Shown: piece by piece, positions 17,481 through 26,113 of the stretch
Layout of the letters: each line of letters opens with the position of its first letter
Position numbering within the stretch: the first letter of the stretch is position 1
DNA from: Muribaculaceae bacterium
Lineage (GTDB): Bacteria > Bacteroidota > Bacteroidia > Bacteroidales > Muribaculaceae
DNA: 62,888 nt
Assembly (NCBI GenBank): GCA_029058745.1
Contig: JAIDXM010000109.1
Coordinates: 1 to 62,888 of the forward strand
Direction of reading: 5' to 3'
Made by a program: the position numbers and the translations under genes
Notes under the pieces: generated by a model
Told to the model about the DNA's origin: nothing
The model's input: the letters and a program-made list of their open reading frames with translations, nothing else
Database searches by the model: none

Positions 17481-18863
17481 TCAGAACATGGGATCCCATG
17501 CCGGGAGAGCCACCGGTTTCTGCTTGAGGAGGTCGAGGAGCCTTTGCGGCATATATTTCTTGTTGACCACCAGACGGAACATATATTCGTCAAACCATTT
17601 GTCGGTCATGATGAGATGCCCGTCGTTGGCTCCCGGTCCCCAGCTGTTCTCCACCATCCATTTTGTGGGCTTGCCTTCAGCGTCGATATCCACCGCCACT
17701 AAGGTCATCGCGTGGGAAGACGCGCTGTCGAACGAGCGTATCCTGTCGGCCTTATCCATTCCGAAAGAGACTCCGAACAGCGACTCATAGTCGAAGTTGG
17801 AAGTGTCGAGCAGCCCGCGTTCACGGTCAAGGAATTTACCCACGTCGCAAGAGAAATACATCATGTTGTTGTCTTTGATGCTGGCTATTGCCATCTCCTT
17901 TATATCCTCCACCGGGAGGTTGAGGTATGTCCAGTTCTCACCGTCGTAGGTGTGACGGTCGAGGTTTATTTCATAAAGCTTGTAGTATTCGCGGGTAGGG
18001 TCGTTCATGAGCATCACATAGTCGTTCTTGAGGTCGTTGCCCGCATACTCCTTGTAGAATTCCTGCGGCGTGTATCTCTTGGTGCTCACAATTTTTCCGT
18101 CCTTGTCCGTCCTTGTCCAAGAGAATTCGGCAGGGGGAACACCAAGAGCCAGGGCGAGCATTCGATACACGTCCGCGAGCATGGCCTCTTTCTCCGCCGA
18201 TATCGTTTTGTCGCTCTTTTTGTCCGCTTTCATCTTGCGTAGTTTCAGACCGTCCTCACGCAGTTTCCGGGCAATGTGTCGGCTTAGTGCGGAAGTCTTT
18301 GAGCTGGAGAACGTCTCCACCATGGCGCTTTTCGGCACCACCCCGTATTTGAGGATATTGTCGGAGAGTCCGGTGTATTGTCCGCCGTCGCTGAGGGGAT
18401 GCTGGAAAAGCCATTCCACGGTCTTGTCGTCATAGGGGAGCGTGGAAGTGTCTATTACAGTCTGCAGGAAGAGGTTGGCCTTCTCGAGCTGGTCGAAGAA
18501 GAAGTTGTAGTTTTGGGAGAGTTCGAGTTCAGGGATGTCATTGTCGGCCATCATTTGGGCGCGGAGCACGTTTAGCCCTGTGAAAAGCCAGCAACGTCCG
18601 GAGGATTTCTGGTTTGTGATTCCCTTGCTTTTCACCCTGTGGGAGAAATTGTTGTCGATGAGGTTCTTGTTGTCGGCGTTTACCGCGAGAATCTCGATGT
18701 CGGAACTGCGCATGGCGTTAGAGATGGCCCTGTCGGCGGGGGTGTTCTTGTAGGAATCGCGGAGACGGGAGAGCATGTCGCTGTCGATTCCGCCACCGGG
18801 AGTGACGGCGAACATAGGGAGTGCCAGAGCCCCTGCTAATAACGAAAGGAGTAATCGGTTCAT
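17481..18863 (-). CDS. Exported C1B cysteine aminopeptidase (bleomycin hydrolase/PepC family)
   Basis: I start at Met 18861-18863 (460 residues) because it opens a clean signal peptide (MNRLLLSLLAGALALPMFA). The papain-like catalytic set is complete: Gln85 and Cys91 in NQKSSGRCW, His384 in SSHAMTL, and Asn406 in VENSWG. Family members are usually cytosolic hexamers; here the signal peptide places it in the periplasm or on the surface, as in other Bacteroidales. It would trim peptides from the N-terminus. It converges on fimbrial cluster 1 and is followed by the palindrome at 17401. A role in pilin processing is possible but not supported by more than proximity. Confidence 0.87.
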   Translation of the reverse strand: MNRLLLSLLAGALALPMFAVTPGGGIDSDMLSRLRDSYKNTPADRAISNAMRSSDIEILAVNADNKNLIDNNFSHRVKSKGITNQKSSGRCWLFTGLNVLRAQMMADNDIPELELSQNYNFFFDQLEKANLFLQTVIDTSTLPYDDKTVEWLFQHPLSDGGQYTGLSDNILKYGVVPKSAMVETFSSSKTSALSRHIARKLREDGLKLRKMKADKKSDKTISAEKEAMLADVYRMLALALGVPPAEFSWTRTDKDGKIVSTKRYTPQEFYKEYAGNDLKNDYVMLMNDPTREYYKLYEINLDRHTYDGENWTYLNLPVEDIKEMAIASIKDNNMMYFSCDVGKFLDRERGLLDTSNFDYESLFGVSFGMDKADRIRSFDSASSHAMTLVAVDIDAEGKPTKWMVENSWGPGANDGHLIMTDKWFDEYMFRLVVNKKYMPQRLLDLLKQKPVALPAWDPMF

Positions 18864-18947
18864 GGTTCTTGTTTTTTGATTGAGACGCTTCTTCCGCGCC
18901 ACAATCTGTATTATGGTATAGTTGTTGTCGGATGCGAAATTACTAAA

Positions 18948-18983
18948 AAAATCTTATAAGCCCACGAAGGCTTATAAGATTTT
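18948..18983 (-). terminator. Terminator of the glycerol operon
   Basis: The 15-bp arms AAAATCTTATAAGCC (18948-18962) and its complement (18969-18983) enclose a 6-base loop. On the minus strand the stem ends in seven T. It follows the glpF-like gene and separates it from the peptidase gene. Confidence 0.75.
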
Positions 18984-19086
18984 GATGATGTTTTTATAGT
19001 GCGGACAGCTTCTTGCGATTAGAATCTCAAATCGGGCTGTTGCCGTGCGGAAAATCTCTCTCAATCCGTGATTGGGGGGCTACTGG

Positions 19087-19842
19087 TTACGGCATAAGGA
19101 GAACATACACACGGAAAACGAGCACCGCGAATAGGGCGCCGATTATGGGTCCGGCAATGGGAACCCACGCATATTTCCATTGGCTTTCACCTTTCCCCTT
19201 AATCGGGAGCAGATGGTGGGCCATACGAGGCCCCAGGTCTCTTGCGGGATTGATGGCATAGCCTGTGGTGCCTCCGAGGGCCATGCCTATCACAACCACG
19301 AGCAATGACACCGGCAACGCGCCGATTGAGCCGAGTCCCACTTGTGCGGTGTTGCCGCTTTCAGCGAGGAACAGAATCACGAGTATAAGCACGAAGGTGC
19401 CGATTACCTCAGACAGGAAATTACGCTTCAGGTTGCGGATTGCGGGGATTGTGGCGAAGACTCCGAGTTTTGCCTCCTTGTCTTCTGTGATGTCGAAATG
19501 GTCCTTATAGAACCAATATACGGTGGCACCACCGAGGAATGCCCCGATCAGCTGCGAGATGATGTAAGGCACCACCATCCCCCAGTCGAATTTCCCGGCT
19601 GAGGCGAGTCCTATTGTCACGGCGGGGTTGAGGTGTGCTCCGGTGTATGGACCTGCGATAAAGACACCGCACATCACGGCCAGACCCCAGGCGAGAGTCA
19701 CCACCACCCATCCTCCCCCGTTACCTTTGGAGTTTTTAAGGGTGGTGCATGCCACGACTCCGCAACCGAGCAGAATCATGACATATGTTCCTAAGAATTC
19801 AAAAAAACACTGTAGGAATATGGGTACTTCAAGTTCTTCCAT
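19087..19842 (-). CDS. glpF: Glycerol uptake facilitator (aquaporin/MIP family)
   Basis: A 251-residue inner-membrane channel with six hydrophobic helices and both pore motifs, HLNPAVT and AINPARDLGPR. The Asp after the second NPAR is the mark of glycerol channels rather than pure water channels. It allows glycerol to diffuse in before phosphorylation by GlpK. It is the last gene of the operon, separated from glpK by 160 bases that hold the palindromic element copy B, and followed by the terminator at 18948. The element could lower expression of glpF relative to the upstream genes. Confidence 0.9.
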   Translation of the reverse strand: MEELEVPIFLQCFFEFLGTYVMILLGCGVVACTTLKNSKGNGGGWVVVTLAWGLAVMCGVFIAGPYTGAHLNPAVTIGLASAGKFDWGMVVPYIISQLIGAFLGGATVYWFYKDHFDITEDKEAKLGVFATIPAIRNLKRNFLSEVIGTFVLILVILFLAESGNTAQVGLGSIGALPVSLLVVVIGMALGGTTGYAINPARDLGPRMAHHLLPIKGKGESQWKYAWVPIAGPIIGALFAVLVFRVYVLLMP

Positions 19843-19883
19843 GGCTTACATTTTTATGAAGTTGATATTTATAGTAGTTTTAT

Positions 19884-19987
19884 GTAGGGACATGCCTTCG
19901 GCATGTCTTATATGAGTCCCGTCACGTCAACCATTTTTTAGATAGCCGTTTATTGTGTTATCCCACATGCCGGAGGCATGTCCCTAC
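19884..19987. repeat. Short palindromic interspersed element, copy B
   Basis: A 104-bp element with the same ends as copy A: GTAGGGACATGCC at 19884-19896 and GGCATGTCCCTAC at 19975-19987, each folding as ACATGCC-nnn-GGCATGT. The flanking AT and AT extend the inverted repeat to 19882-19989. It sits between glpK and glpF without disrupting either. Confidence 0.75.
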
Positions 19988-20002
19988 ATATCATCTTTAT
20001 GA

Positions 20003-21499
20003 TTAGTTGATGTCGTCTTTGGTCAGAACCCTGCCCACAGCGTCATGCCATCCGTCGATTCCCTTTTCTACCGATTCTCTGGCAGTGGTTGGGGAGAATT
20101 TACGTTCCACCTGCCACTGCGCTTTGATTTCTGCTATGTCTTTCCAGTAGCCTACAGCCAGGCCGGCCAGATAAGCTGCCCCGAGTGCCGTGGTTTCGGT
20201 TATTTCCGGACGAAGCACCTCCGTGTCGAGCACATCGCTTTGGAACTGCATCAGCAGGTTGTTGCGGGACGCGCCACCGTCAACCTTCAGGTTGGCTATC
20301 GGAAGTCCGCAGTCTTTCTCCATGGCTCTCACGATGTCGAGGGTCTGATATGCTATCCCTTCAAGAGCGGCACGCGCTATGTGGGCGGTTGTCGTGCCAC
20401 GCGAGATTCCGGAGATGGCCCCTCGTGCATACTGGTCCCAGTAGGGGGCGCCGAGGCCGGTGAGGGCAGGCACGAAATACACACCGTCAGTGTCGGGCAC
20501 GGATGCCGCAAGCTCCTCCACCTCCGAAGATGATGAGATGCAATGCAGGCCGTCGCGAAGCCACTGCACCACAGACCCGCCGACGAATATCGAGCCCTCG
20601 AGGGCATATGTGACCTTGTCGCCGATTTGCCAGGCTATGGTGGAGAGAAGTCGATTTTGTGATATTATCGGTTTGTCTCCTGTGTTCATAAGCAGGAAGC
20701 AGCCGGTGCCGTAGGTGTTTTTCACGGCTCCAGGTTCCACACACATCTGTCCGAAGAGAGCCGCCTGCTGGTCGCCGGCCACCCCCGCAATCGGGATTTC
20801 GTGGGCGAAGATGGTGGTTGTGGTGTGGGCCATCACTCCGCTGCTCGGTTTCACTTCCGGCATCATAGAACGTGGGATGCCGAAGAGGTCGAGCAGATAG
20901 TCATCCCATTGCATTGTGTGGATGTTGAACAGCATAGTGCGTGCGGCGTTGGTAACGTCGGTGACATGTGCCGAATTACGGGTCAGGCATGAAATAAGCC
21001 ATGAATCGACAGTCCCGAAACGGAGTTCGCCGCGTTCGGCCCTCTCTCTCGCTCCCGGCACATTGTCGAGAATCCATTTAATCTTTGTCGCGCTGAAATA
21101 GGCGTCGATAATCAGCCCGGTCTTCTGCTGTATAATCTCGGCATACCCCTCCTCGCGCAGTTTGTCGCAATATTCAGAGGTGCGTCTGTCCTGCCATACT
21201 ATTGCGTTGTAGATTGGCTCGCCGGTAGCGGCATCCCACACGATGGTTGTCTCGCGCTGGTTGGTGATTCCGATTGCGGCTATGTCGTGTCCGTTGATAC
21301 CAATCTGGGATATGGCCTCGGCGATAACTGAAGCCTGGGACCCCCAGATCTGATGAGGGTCGTGTTCCACCCATCCTGATTTCGGGAAAATCTGAGGGAA
21401 CTCATGTTGTGCCGTAGAGCAAATGTTGCCGGCATGGTCGAAGACTATGGCGCGGCTGCTGCTCGTGCCCTGGTCGAGTGAAAGAATGTATTTTTCCAT
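20003..21499 (-). CDS. glpK: Glycerol kinase
   Basis: A 498-residue FGGY-family kinase that makes sn-glycerol 3-phosphate from glycerol and ATP. The start is Met 21497-21499, giving [18 protein letters not shown] with the phosphate-binding loop at the very N-terminus, as in all GlpK; a longer frame adds 32 residues of no family character. Other landmarks are [29 protein letters not shown] and the [12 protein letters not shown] and [16 protein letters not shown] motifs. It lies 88 bases after glpC; the gap contains an 18-bp palindrome. Confidence 0.95.
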   Translation of the reverse strand: MEKYILSLDQGTSSSRAIVFDHAGNICSTAQHEFPQIFPKSGWVEHDPHQIWGSQASVIAEAISQIGINGHDIAAIGITNQRETTIVWDAATGEPIYNAIVWQDRRTSEYCDKLREEGYAEIIQQKTGLIIDAYFSATKIKWILDNVPGARERAERGELRFGTVDSWLISCLTRNSAHVTDVTNAARTMLFNIHTMQWDDYLLDLFGIPRSMMPEVKPSSGVMAHTTTTIFAHEIPIAGVAGDQQAALFGQMCVEPGAVKNTYGTGCFLLMNTGDKPIISQNRLLSTIAWQIGDKVTYALEGSIFVGGSVVQWLRDGLHCISSSSEVEELAASVPDTDGVYFVPALTGLGAPYWDQYARGAISGISRGTTTAHIARAALEGIAYQTLDIVRAMEKDCGLPIANLKVDGGASRNNLLMQFQSDVLDTEVLRPEITETTALGAAYLAGLAVGYWKDIAEIKAQWQVERKFSPTTARESVEKGIDGWHDAVGRVLTKDDIN

Positions 21500-21567
21500 A
21501 GCATCAGTTTTTAGGTCAAAGCATAATGCGTGATTGTTTAATTGTTTTGATTCATAGTCATGACATG

Positions 21568-21585
21568 CAGGAGGGGCCCCTCCTG
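21568..21585. repeat. GC-rich 18-bp palindrome just after glpC
   Basis: CAGGAGGGGCCCCTCCTG is a perfect palindrome three bases beyond the glpC stop. No T run follows in the direction of transcription. It could stabilise the glpABC part of the message or reduce read-through into glpK. Confidence 0.5.
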
Positions 21586-21587
21586 TC

Positions 21588-22835
21588 TCAGACATTCAGT
21601 CGGCGTGTGGCGTCGAAGTCTATGGCCTCCGCCAACACGGAGATAGGGTTGAGCACAGGCACGTCAACCGACATCTCGATTTGCCATTTACAGGTCTCGC
21701 AGTCGCAGGCCACGAAGTCGCAGCCGCTTGCGCGAATGCTTTCAAACAGCGGTTCGCCTATAGCCTGGGAGTATTTGTAATACTCTTTCTTGAACCCGTA
21801 TGTGCCGGCAATCCCGCAACAATGCGACGGGAGGTCGATGAACTCCACTCCAGGAATCATCCTCAGCAGGGATGTCGAGTATATCGTCCATCCGAGTTTC
21901 TCCATATGGCATGGCACATGATAGGCTATTCTCTTGCGGTAGTCTTTCCGGAATGCCAGTTTCACTTTCCCCTTGTCGATGAGGTTATAGATGAACCGTG
22001 TGGCCAGCATCATATGGTCGCGCACATCGGCATTGTCCAGATGGAGGAGATGGGGATATTCGTCGCGGATTGTGAAACAGCAGGTTGAGGAAGTGGAAAG
22101 CACCTCGTCGCCTCTCTCCACCGCCTCTCGTATTGCCCGGAGGTTGTTCTCCCCGTCGCGGGTTGCCTCGTCGATGCATCTGTTGGCGATCTTCGCGACT
22201 CCGCAACACTTCTCCTTGTCGAGAAGCCTCACGCCATATCCGATGGCGTTCATCACTTTCAGGAGGTCTTTGCCGAGTTGCGGATAGTTGTAGTTGACAT
22301 AACAGCCATGGAAATATGACACATGCCGGGGAAATGCTTCCTGTTCCTTCTCCGCGTTCTTGTGATACCATGTCTCGAATTTCTGCGAGGCATATTTCGG
22401 GAAAGTCCTGTGGTCGTCAATCTTGAGCACCTTGTCCATAATCAGCTTCACCGGCTTAAGACCGAGCGAGAAATTCACGATAGGCGACATGGAGGTGGCC
22501 ATCTGTCCCATGAAGTCGGTGTTGGAGAGCAGGGTGTCGCGCAGCGACGGTTTCCCTTTGGCATATTTTATGCGGGCGGCCTGTATAATGTCGCCGATTT
22601 TGACATTGTTCGGGCATGCCACCTCGCAACGCTTGCAGTTGAGACAGTATTTCAGGGCCTCATCGTAGAAGAACGGTTTTTTCAGACGATAGCGTTCGCC
22701 ATCGGGACCCGCCTGCTTGGGTCCCGGATAGTCGGGATTGACCGCCGTCACAGGACAATACACGGTGCAAATCGTACACTTTATACACGACTCGAAATTG
22801 TTGTCGCTGATATTTTGCTGTTGAAGATTCATCAT
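21588..22835 (-). CDS. glpC: Anaerobic glycerol-3-phosphate dehydrogenase subunit C
   Basis: A 415-residue iron-sulfur subunit that carries electrons from GlpAB to the menaquinone pool at the inner membrane. Two 4Fe-4S motifs lie at the N-terminus: [12 protein letters not shown] (Cys17, 20, 23, 27) and [12 protein letters not shown]. Two CCG domains follow, with KEKCCGVAK and [11 protein letters not shown] as their cores and CDCETCK at the end. The start MMNLQQQ is kept; Met1 and Met2 are equivalent. Order A-B-C, then kinase and channel, makes one pathway operon. Confidence 0.92.
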   Translation of the reverse strand: MMNLQQQNISDNNFESCIKCTICTVYCPVTAVNPDYPGPKQAGPDGERYRLKKPFFYDEALKYCLNCKRCEVACPNNVKIGDIIQAARIKYAKGKPSLRDTLLSNTDFMGQMATSMSPIVNFSLGLKPVKLIMDKVLKIDDHRTFPKYASQKFETWYHKNAEKEQEAFPRHVSYFHGCYVNYNYPQLGKDLLKVMNAIGYGVRLLDKEKCCGVAKIANRCIDEATRDGENNLRAIREAVERGDEVLSTSSTCCFTIRDEYPHLLHLDNADVRDHMMLATRFIYNLIDKGKVKLAFRKDYRKRIAYHVPCHMEKLGWTIYSTSLLRMIPGVEFIDLPSHCCGIAGTYGFKKEYYKYSQAIGEPLFESIRASGCDFVACDCETCKWQIEMSVDVPVLNPISVLAEAIDFDATRRLNV

Positions 22836-22914
22836 GGCCTTTGTTTTTTCGATGTTTCATGCATTTTCCGGATGCACGGTGCGGTATGTGGATTCAATAA
22901 AACCAGGGCAGCCT

Positions 22915-24153
22915 CTATACGATGCGGGATGCCGCGTGTAGGGCAGTGGCGAGTGTTATGCCGGCTCCGCTTCCCTCCTTGAGGGCGTTGAATCCGGCCA
23001 GCAAGGCTCCTGTAGCATAGAGATTGTCGATTGTCTCACCCTTCAGGGAGGGACGGAATTCATTGTCGGTGACAGCCCCGTATTGCATATATGGCTGCGG
23101 GGCGTAGAAATCCTCGTCATACCATTCCGTGCGCCCCTTGTCGATATTGAGGTCGAGGCCGAATATCGGTTCATATATCCTGTCGATGCTTGCTATCAGT
23201 CCGTGTCCGAAGAAGCTCCCTGTCGATATTACGAAATTTCCGGCCTCGAGAGGCATATCCCCGAAATTTACCGTATATATGCGTTGAAGACGATGGGATG
23301 AGATGTCCCCCTTGACCACGGTGTCGCCCGGCATGAAAGTGCCGCCAAGGCGTATGAACAGGTCGCGCAGGCTCAGCTGGCATCTCACACCCGGAACGGA
23401 GGCGGGTGTGGTGGCCACGAAATGCACGGGGCGGCCGATTCCGGCACGTAGCCTCTTCACCGGTATGTCGCTGAAAATCCCGAGCACCGCTGGCATAACC
23501 ACCATGTCTGCCCCGGCCGAGGCATCGTTGATTTTGTCGGCTAAAAGGTCAACGGCCCCGCCGTTGAGGAAACGCGACATGTTGGTGGCACGCATCTCCG
23601 TGGTGCTTTTGCGGAGTGTGTCGAGCTGTGGGATGTTGACCTCCGCCGTGAAGCATTCAGCGCCGATTTTCTCCAGACCGAATTTTATGAAACGGGGATA
23701 GAAGTCGATATACCCTTCGATATTGACAATTGCAATCCTTTTCCCTTTCAATTCATCGGGGTGCGCCACTGACAGGTAGTCGTCGAGTGTAAGCCATGCC
23801 GGCTTCATGAAACCCATGGGTGTCAGCCGATAGTGGTTGCGCTGCAAGGAGCCGTTCACCTTTATCCCGGCCTCGGCAAGCAGAGGCGTCACCCTTGAGA
23901 GGAGCGATTCCAGTCGTGGCAACCCGATTTTTCGGTAAGGGTGGCCGGCAGGAAGGAGGGCGGCTTTCTCAAGGGGATTTTCAATTACAGTCTCACCGTC
24001 GGCCTCTCCGAGAAACTCAAAGGAGCCCGACCAGAAATGCAGGGCGCTCTGCCCTGCGGAGACGATGGCGGTTGATTTCCCGGCTTTCTGTGATTCTATG
24101 GCGGCCACGAGTCCACTGAGTCCACCTCCTATTATGATGTTGTCGAATTTCAT
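22915..24153 (-). CDS. glpB: Anaerobic glycerol-3-phosphate dehydrogenase subunit B
   Basis: A 412-residue flavoprotein subunit with the dinucleotide-binding loop IIIGGGLSGLVAAI at residues 6-19 and the GlpB-typical C-terminal pattern (FNALKEGSGAGITLATALHAA). It works with GlpA and GlpC to oxidise sn-glycerol 3-phosphate to dihydroxyacetone phosphate without oxygen. It starts 12 bases after the glpA stop. Confidence 0.92.
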   Translation of the reverse strand: MKFDNIIIGGGLSGLVAAIESQKAGKSTAIVSAGQSALHFWSGSFEFLGEADGETVIENPLEKAALLPAGHPYRKIGLPRLESLLSRVTPLLAEAGIKVNGSLQRNHYRLTPMGFMKPAWLTLDDYLSVAHPDELKGKRIAIVNIEGYIDFYPRFIKFGLEKIGAECFTAEVNIPQLDTLRKSTTEMRATNMSRFLNGGAVDLLADKINDASAGADMVVMPAVLGIFSDIPVKRLRAGIGRPVHFVATTPASVPGVRCQLSLRDLFIRLGGTFMPGDTVVKGDISSHRLQRIYTVNFGDMPLEAGNFVISTGSFFGHGLIASIDRIYEPIFGLDLNIDKGRTEWYDEDFYAPQPYMQYGAVTDNEFRPSLKGETIDNLYATGALLAGFNALKEGSGAGITLATALHAASRIV

Positions 24154-24165
24154 AGCACACGTTTT

Positions 24166-25824
24166 TTAAAGGTTGTTCAAATGGTCTGTGCGTAGCGAAG
24201 AGTCGTCTTTGTCGGCGCTTCCGAGTCCCATCACCCCTTGATATAGCCAGGAAGTGAACTGCACCTCGCAAAGCGTTTCCCCCCAGCACACCGGATACAT
24301 TCCGTGCCAACGCTCATTCATGAAATAGGAGAGGTCGTCAAGGCTCCGTTGCGTGCATCCGTCATGCCGTTCGAGCAATCCGGCTCCGCGACATGCGCAC
24401 AGCTCCCCCTGGCAGGTGCCCATTCCGAGTCGCGTGCGCCTTCTGAGGTTGACAAGGTTGTGCACGTTGAGCTCATCCATCGCATAGTTCACCTCCGCCA
24501 CACTCACTTGCTCGCATTCACACACAAGCGCGTCGTCGGAGTCAGACTTCGACTCTATTTTTCCGCTCCAGCTGCCGTGTCTCCCTTCGGCGGCCTTCTG
24601 TTCGGTGCTCAACTCGATGATATGAGCGCGGCGCTCTTCGTCGTCGGCATCCGGTTCAGACCCCGGCAACGGAACCTCCGCCGTGGTGCATGGGCGGTCT
24701 ATGCCGAGTTTCCGGCATGCGAGGTCGGTTGCCTCTTCTGCCATCATGCGGTAGGTGATGAGTTTACCACCCGTTATTGTGATGAACCCTTCTATACCGT
24801 CGCGCTTTGCATGGTCGAGACACACTATGCCACGGCTGATGCTTCGTCCCGAAGGGTCGTTGTCGGCCGCCACGAGAGGGCGCACTCCGGCATATGCCCT
24901 CAGCACCCTGGTGTAGGCGAGAGCCGGCGAGAGCTTTATACCCTCGCGCAGGAGGAGGTCAACCTCGTCGGCGGTTACTTTCATGTTGTCGATTTCTGAG
25001 AACGGTATCCGAGTGGAGGTGGTGCCGACAACGCATATTGTGTCGCCCGGAACGAGGATGTCGGCGTCGGCCGGTTTGCGGCAACGGTTTATCACCATAT
25101 TGTTGACACGGTGTCCGAATATAAGTAGAGCTCCCTTGGCCGGATACATGTTGACAGTCACCCCGGCGAGTTCTGCCACATGATGCCCCCATATTCCGGC
25201 GGCGTTTATTGTCACCTTCCCGTATATGCAGGATTCCTCTCCCGTGTGTATGCTTCTGATTCTTACCCCAATTATTCGGTTGCCGTCTTTCTCGAAGCCG
25301 ACAATCTCATGATAGGTGATTATATCGGCTCCGTTAATTCTTGCCGAGAGCACATTGGCCGTGGTGAGCCGGAAGGGGTCGATTGACCCGTCGGGCACCT
25401 TCACAGCCCCGATTAGGTCGGGGTTTACCGCCGGCTCCAGCTGTATGGCCTCTTTAGGGTCGAGCACGTCAGCCTGGATTCCGGATGCGAGACAGTCCTT
25501 GACGAAAGCGTCCTGATAGTCGAGAGAGTCTTCGGGAAGCGTGATAAACAGGCCTCCGGTTTCCTCCACGCAATGCCTGGCTATGCGCCTCAGTATCATG
25601 TTCTCCTTAATGCATTCGGCGGCCGATTCCGGGTCGGTGTGGGCATAGCGGGCGCCACTGTGCAGCAATCCGTGGTTTCTTCCTGTCGCTCCCGCCGTAA
25701 AGTCAAGACGTTCGATAAGGATTGTTTTAAGACCGCGCATTGCGCAGTCGCGGGCGGTTCCGGCTCCTGTCGCGCCGCCGCCTATTACAATCACATCATA
25801 TTCCTTATGATTCGCGTTTTCCAT
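24166..25824 (-). CDS. glpA: Anaerobic glycerol-3-phosphate dehydrogenase subunit A
   Basis: A 552-residue FAD-dependent catalytic subunit. The FAD loop VIVIGGGATGAGTA lies at residues 11-24, GATGRNHGLLHSGARY is the GlpA/GlpD signature, and the C-terminal BFD-like 2Fe-2S domain has CECEQVS and GTCQGELC cysteines, which distinguishes GlpA from GlpD. It is the first gene of glpABCKF. The 289 bases upstream (25825-26113), reaching the stop of fimbrial cluster 2, contain a repeated GGACAGTC but no promoter consensus that I could support. Confidence 0.93.
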   Translation of the reverse strand: MENANHKEYDVIVIGGGATGAGTARDCAMRGLKTILIERLDFTAGATGRNHGLLHSGARYAHTDPESAAECIKENMILRRIARHCVEETGGLFITLPEDSLDYQDAFVKDCLASGIQADVLDPKEAIQLEPAVNPDLIGAVKVPDGSIDPFRLTTANVLSARINGADIITYHEIVGFEKDGNRIIGVRIRSIHTGEESCIYGKVTINAAGIWGHHVAELAGVTVNMYPAKGALLIFGHRVNNMVINRCRKPADADILVPGDTICVVGTTSTRIPFSEIDNMKVTADEVDLLLREGIKLSPALAYTRVLRAYAGVRPLVAADNDPSGRSISRGIVCLDHAKRDGIEGFITITGGKLITYRMMAEEATDLACRKLGIDRPCTTAEVPLPGSEPDADDEERRAHIIELSTEQKAAEGRHGSWSGKIESKSDSDDALVCECEQVSVAEVNYAMDELNVHNLVNLRRRTRLGMGTCQGELCACRGAGLLERHDGCTQRSLDDLSYFMNERWHGMYPVCWGETLCEVQFTSWLYQGVMGLGSADKDDSSLRTDHLNNL

Positions 25825-26113
25825 AGCAGCTTGTGGTTGATGTTGGAATTCAGGACAGTCCCGGCGAATGGTAGGGGACAGTCAGGGATGGCGGATGTAC
25901 GGATTCATAACCGTCCGGGACTTTGGATAGCCACCGGATTTTATCCGATACAACCGCTTTTACCAATAACAACAACAAACAGCCGATAAGGTTCTTAGCC
26001 TATGGCATGTACAATAGATAACCCGGAAATCACATGCATCACAATGTATGGAAATGACTCCGGCATGCTTGCACGGTTTCCGGAAATATTCATTGCTCTA
26101 TGCATGGGCTGTT

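Noticed and set aside
25825..26113. Regulatory site for the glp operon
   Set aside because: A repeated GGACAGTC is present, but there is no -7 consensus or clear palindrome to support a promoter or operator.
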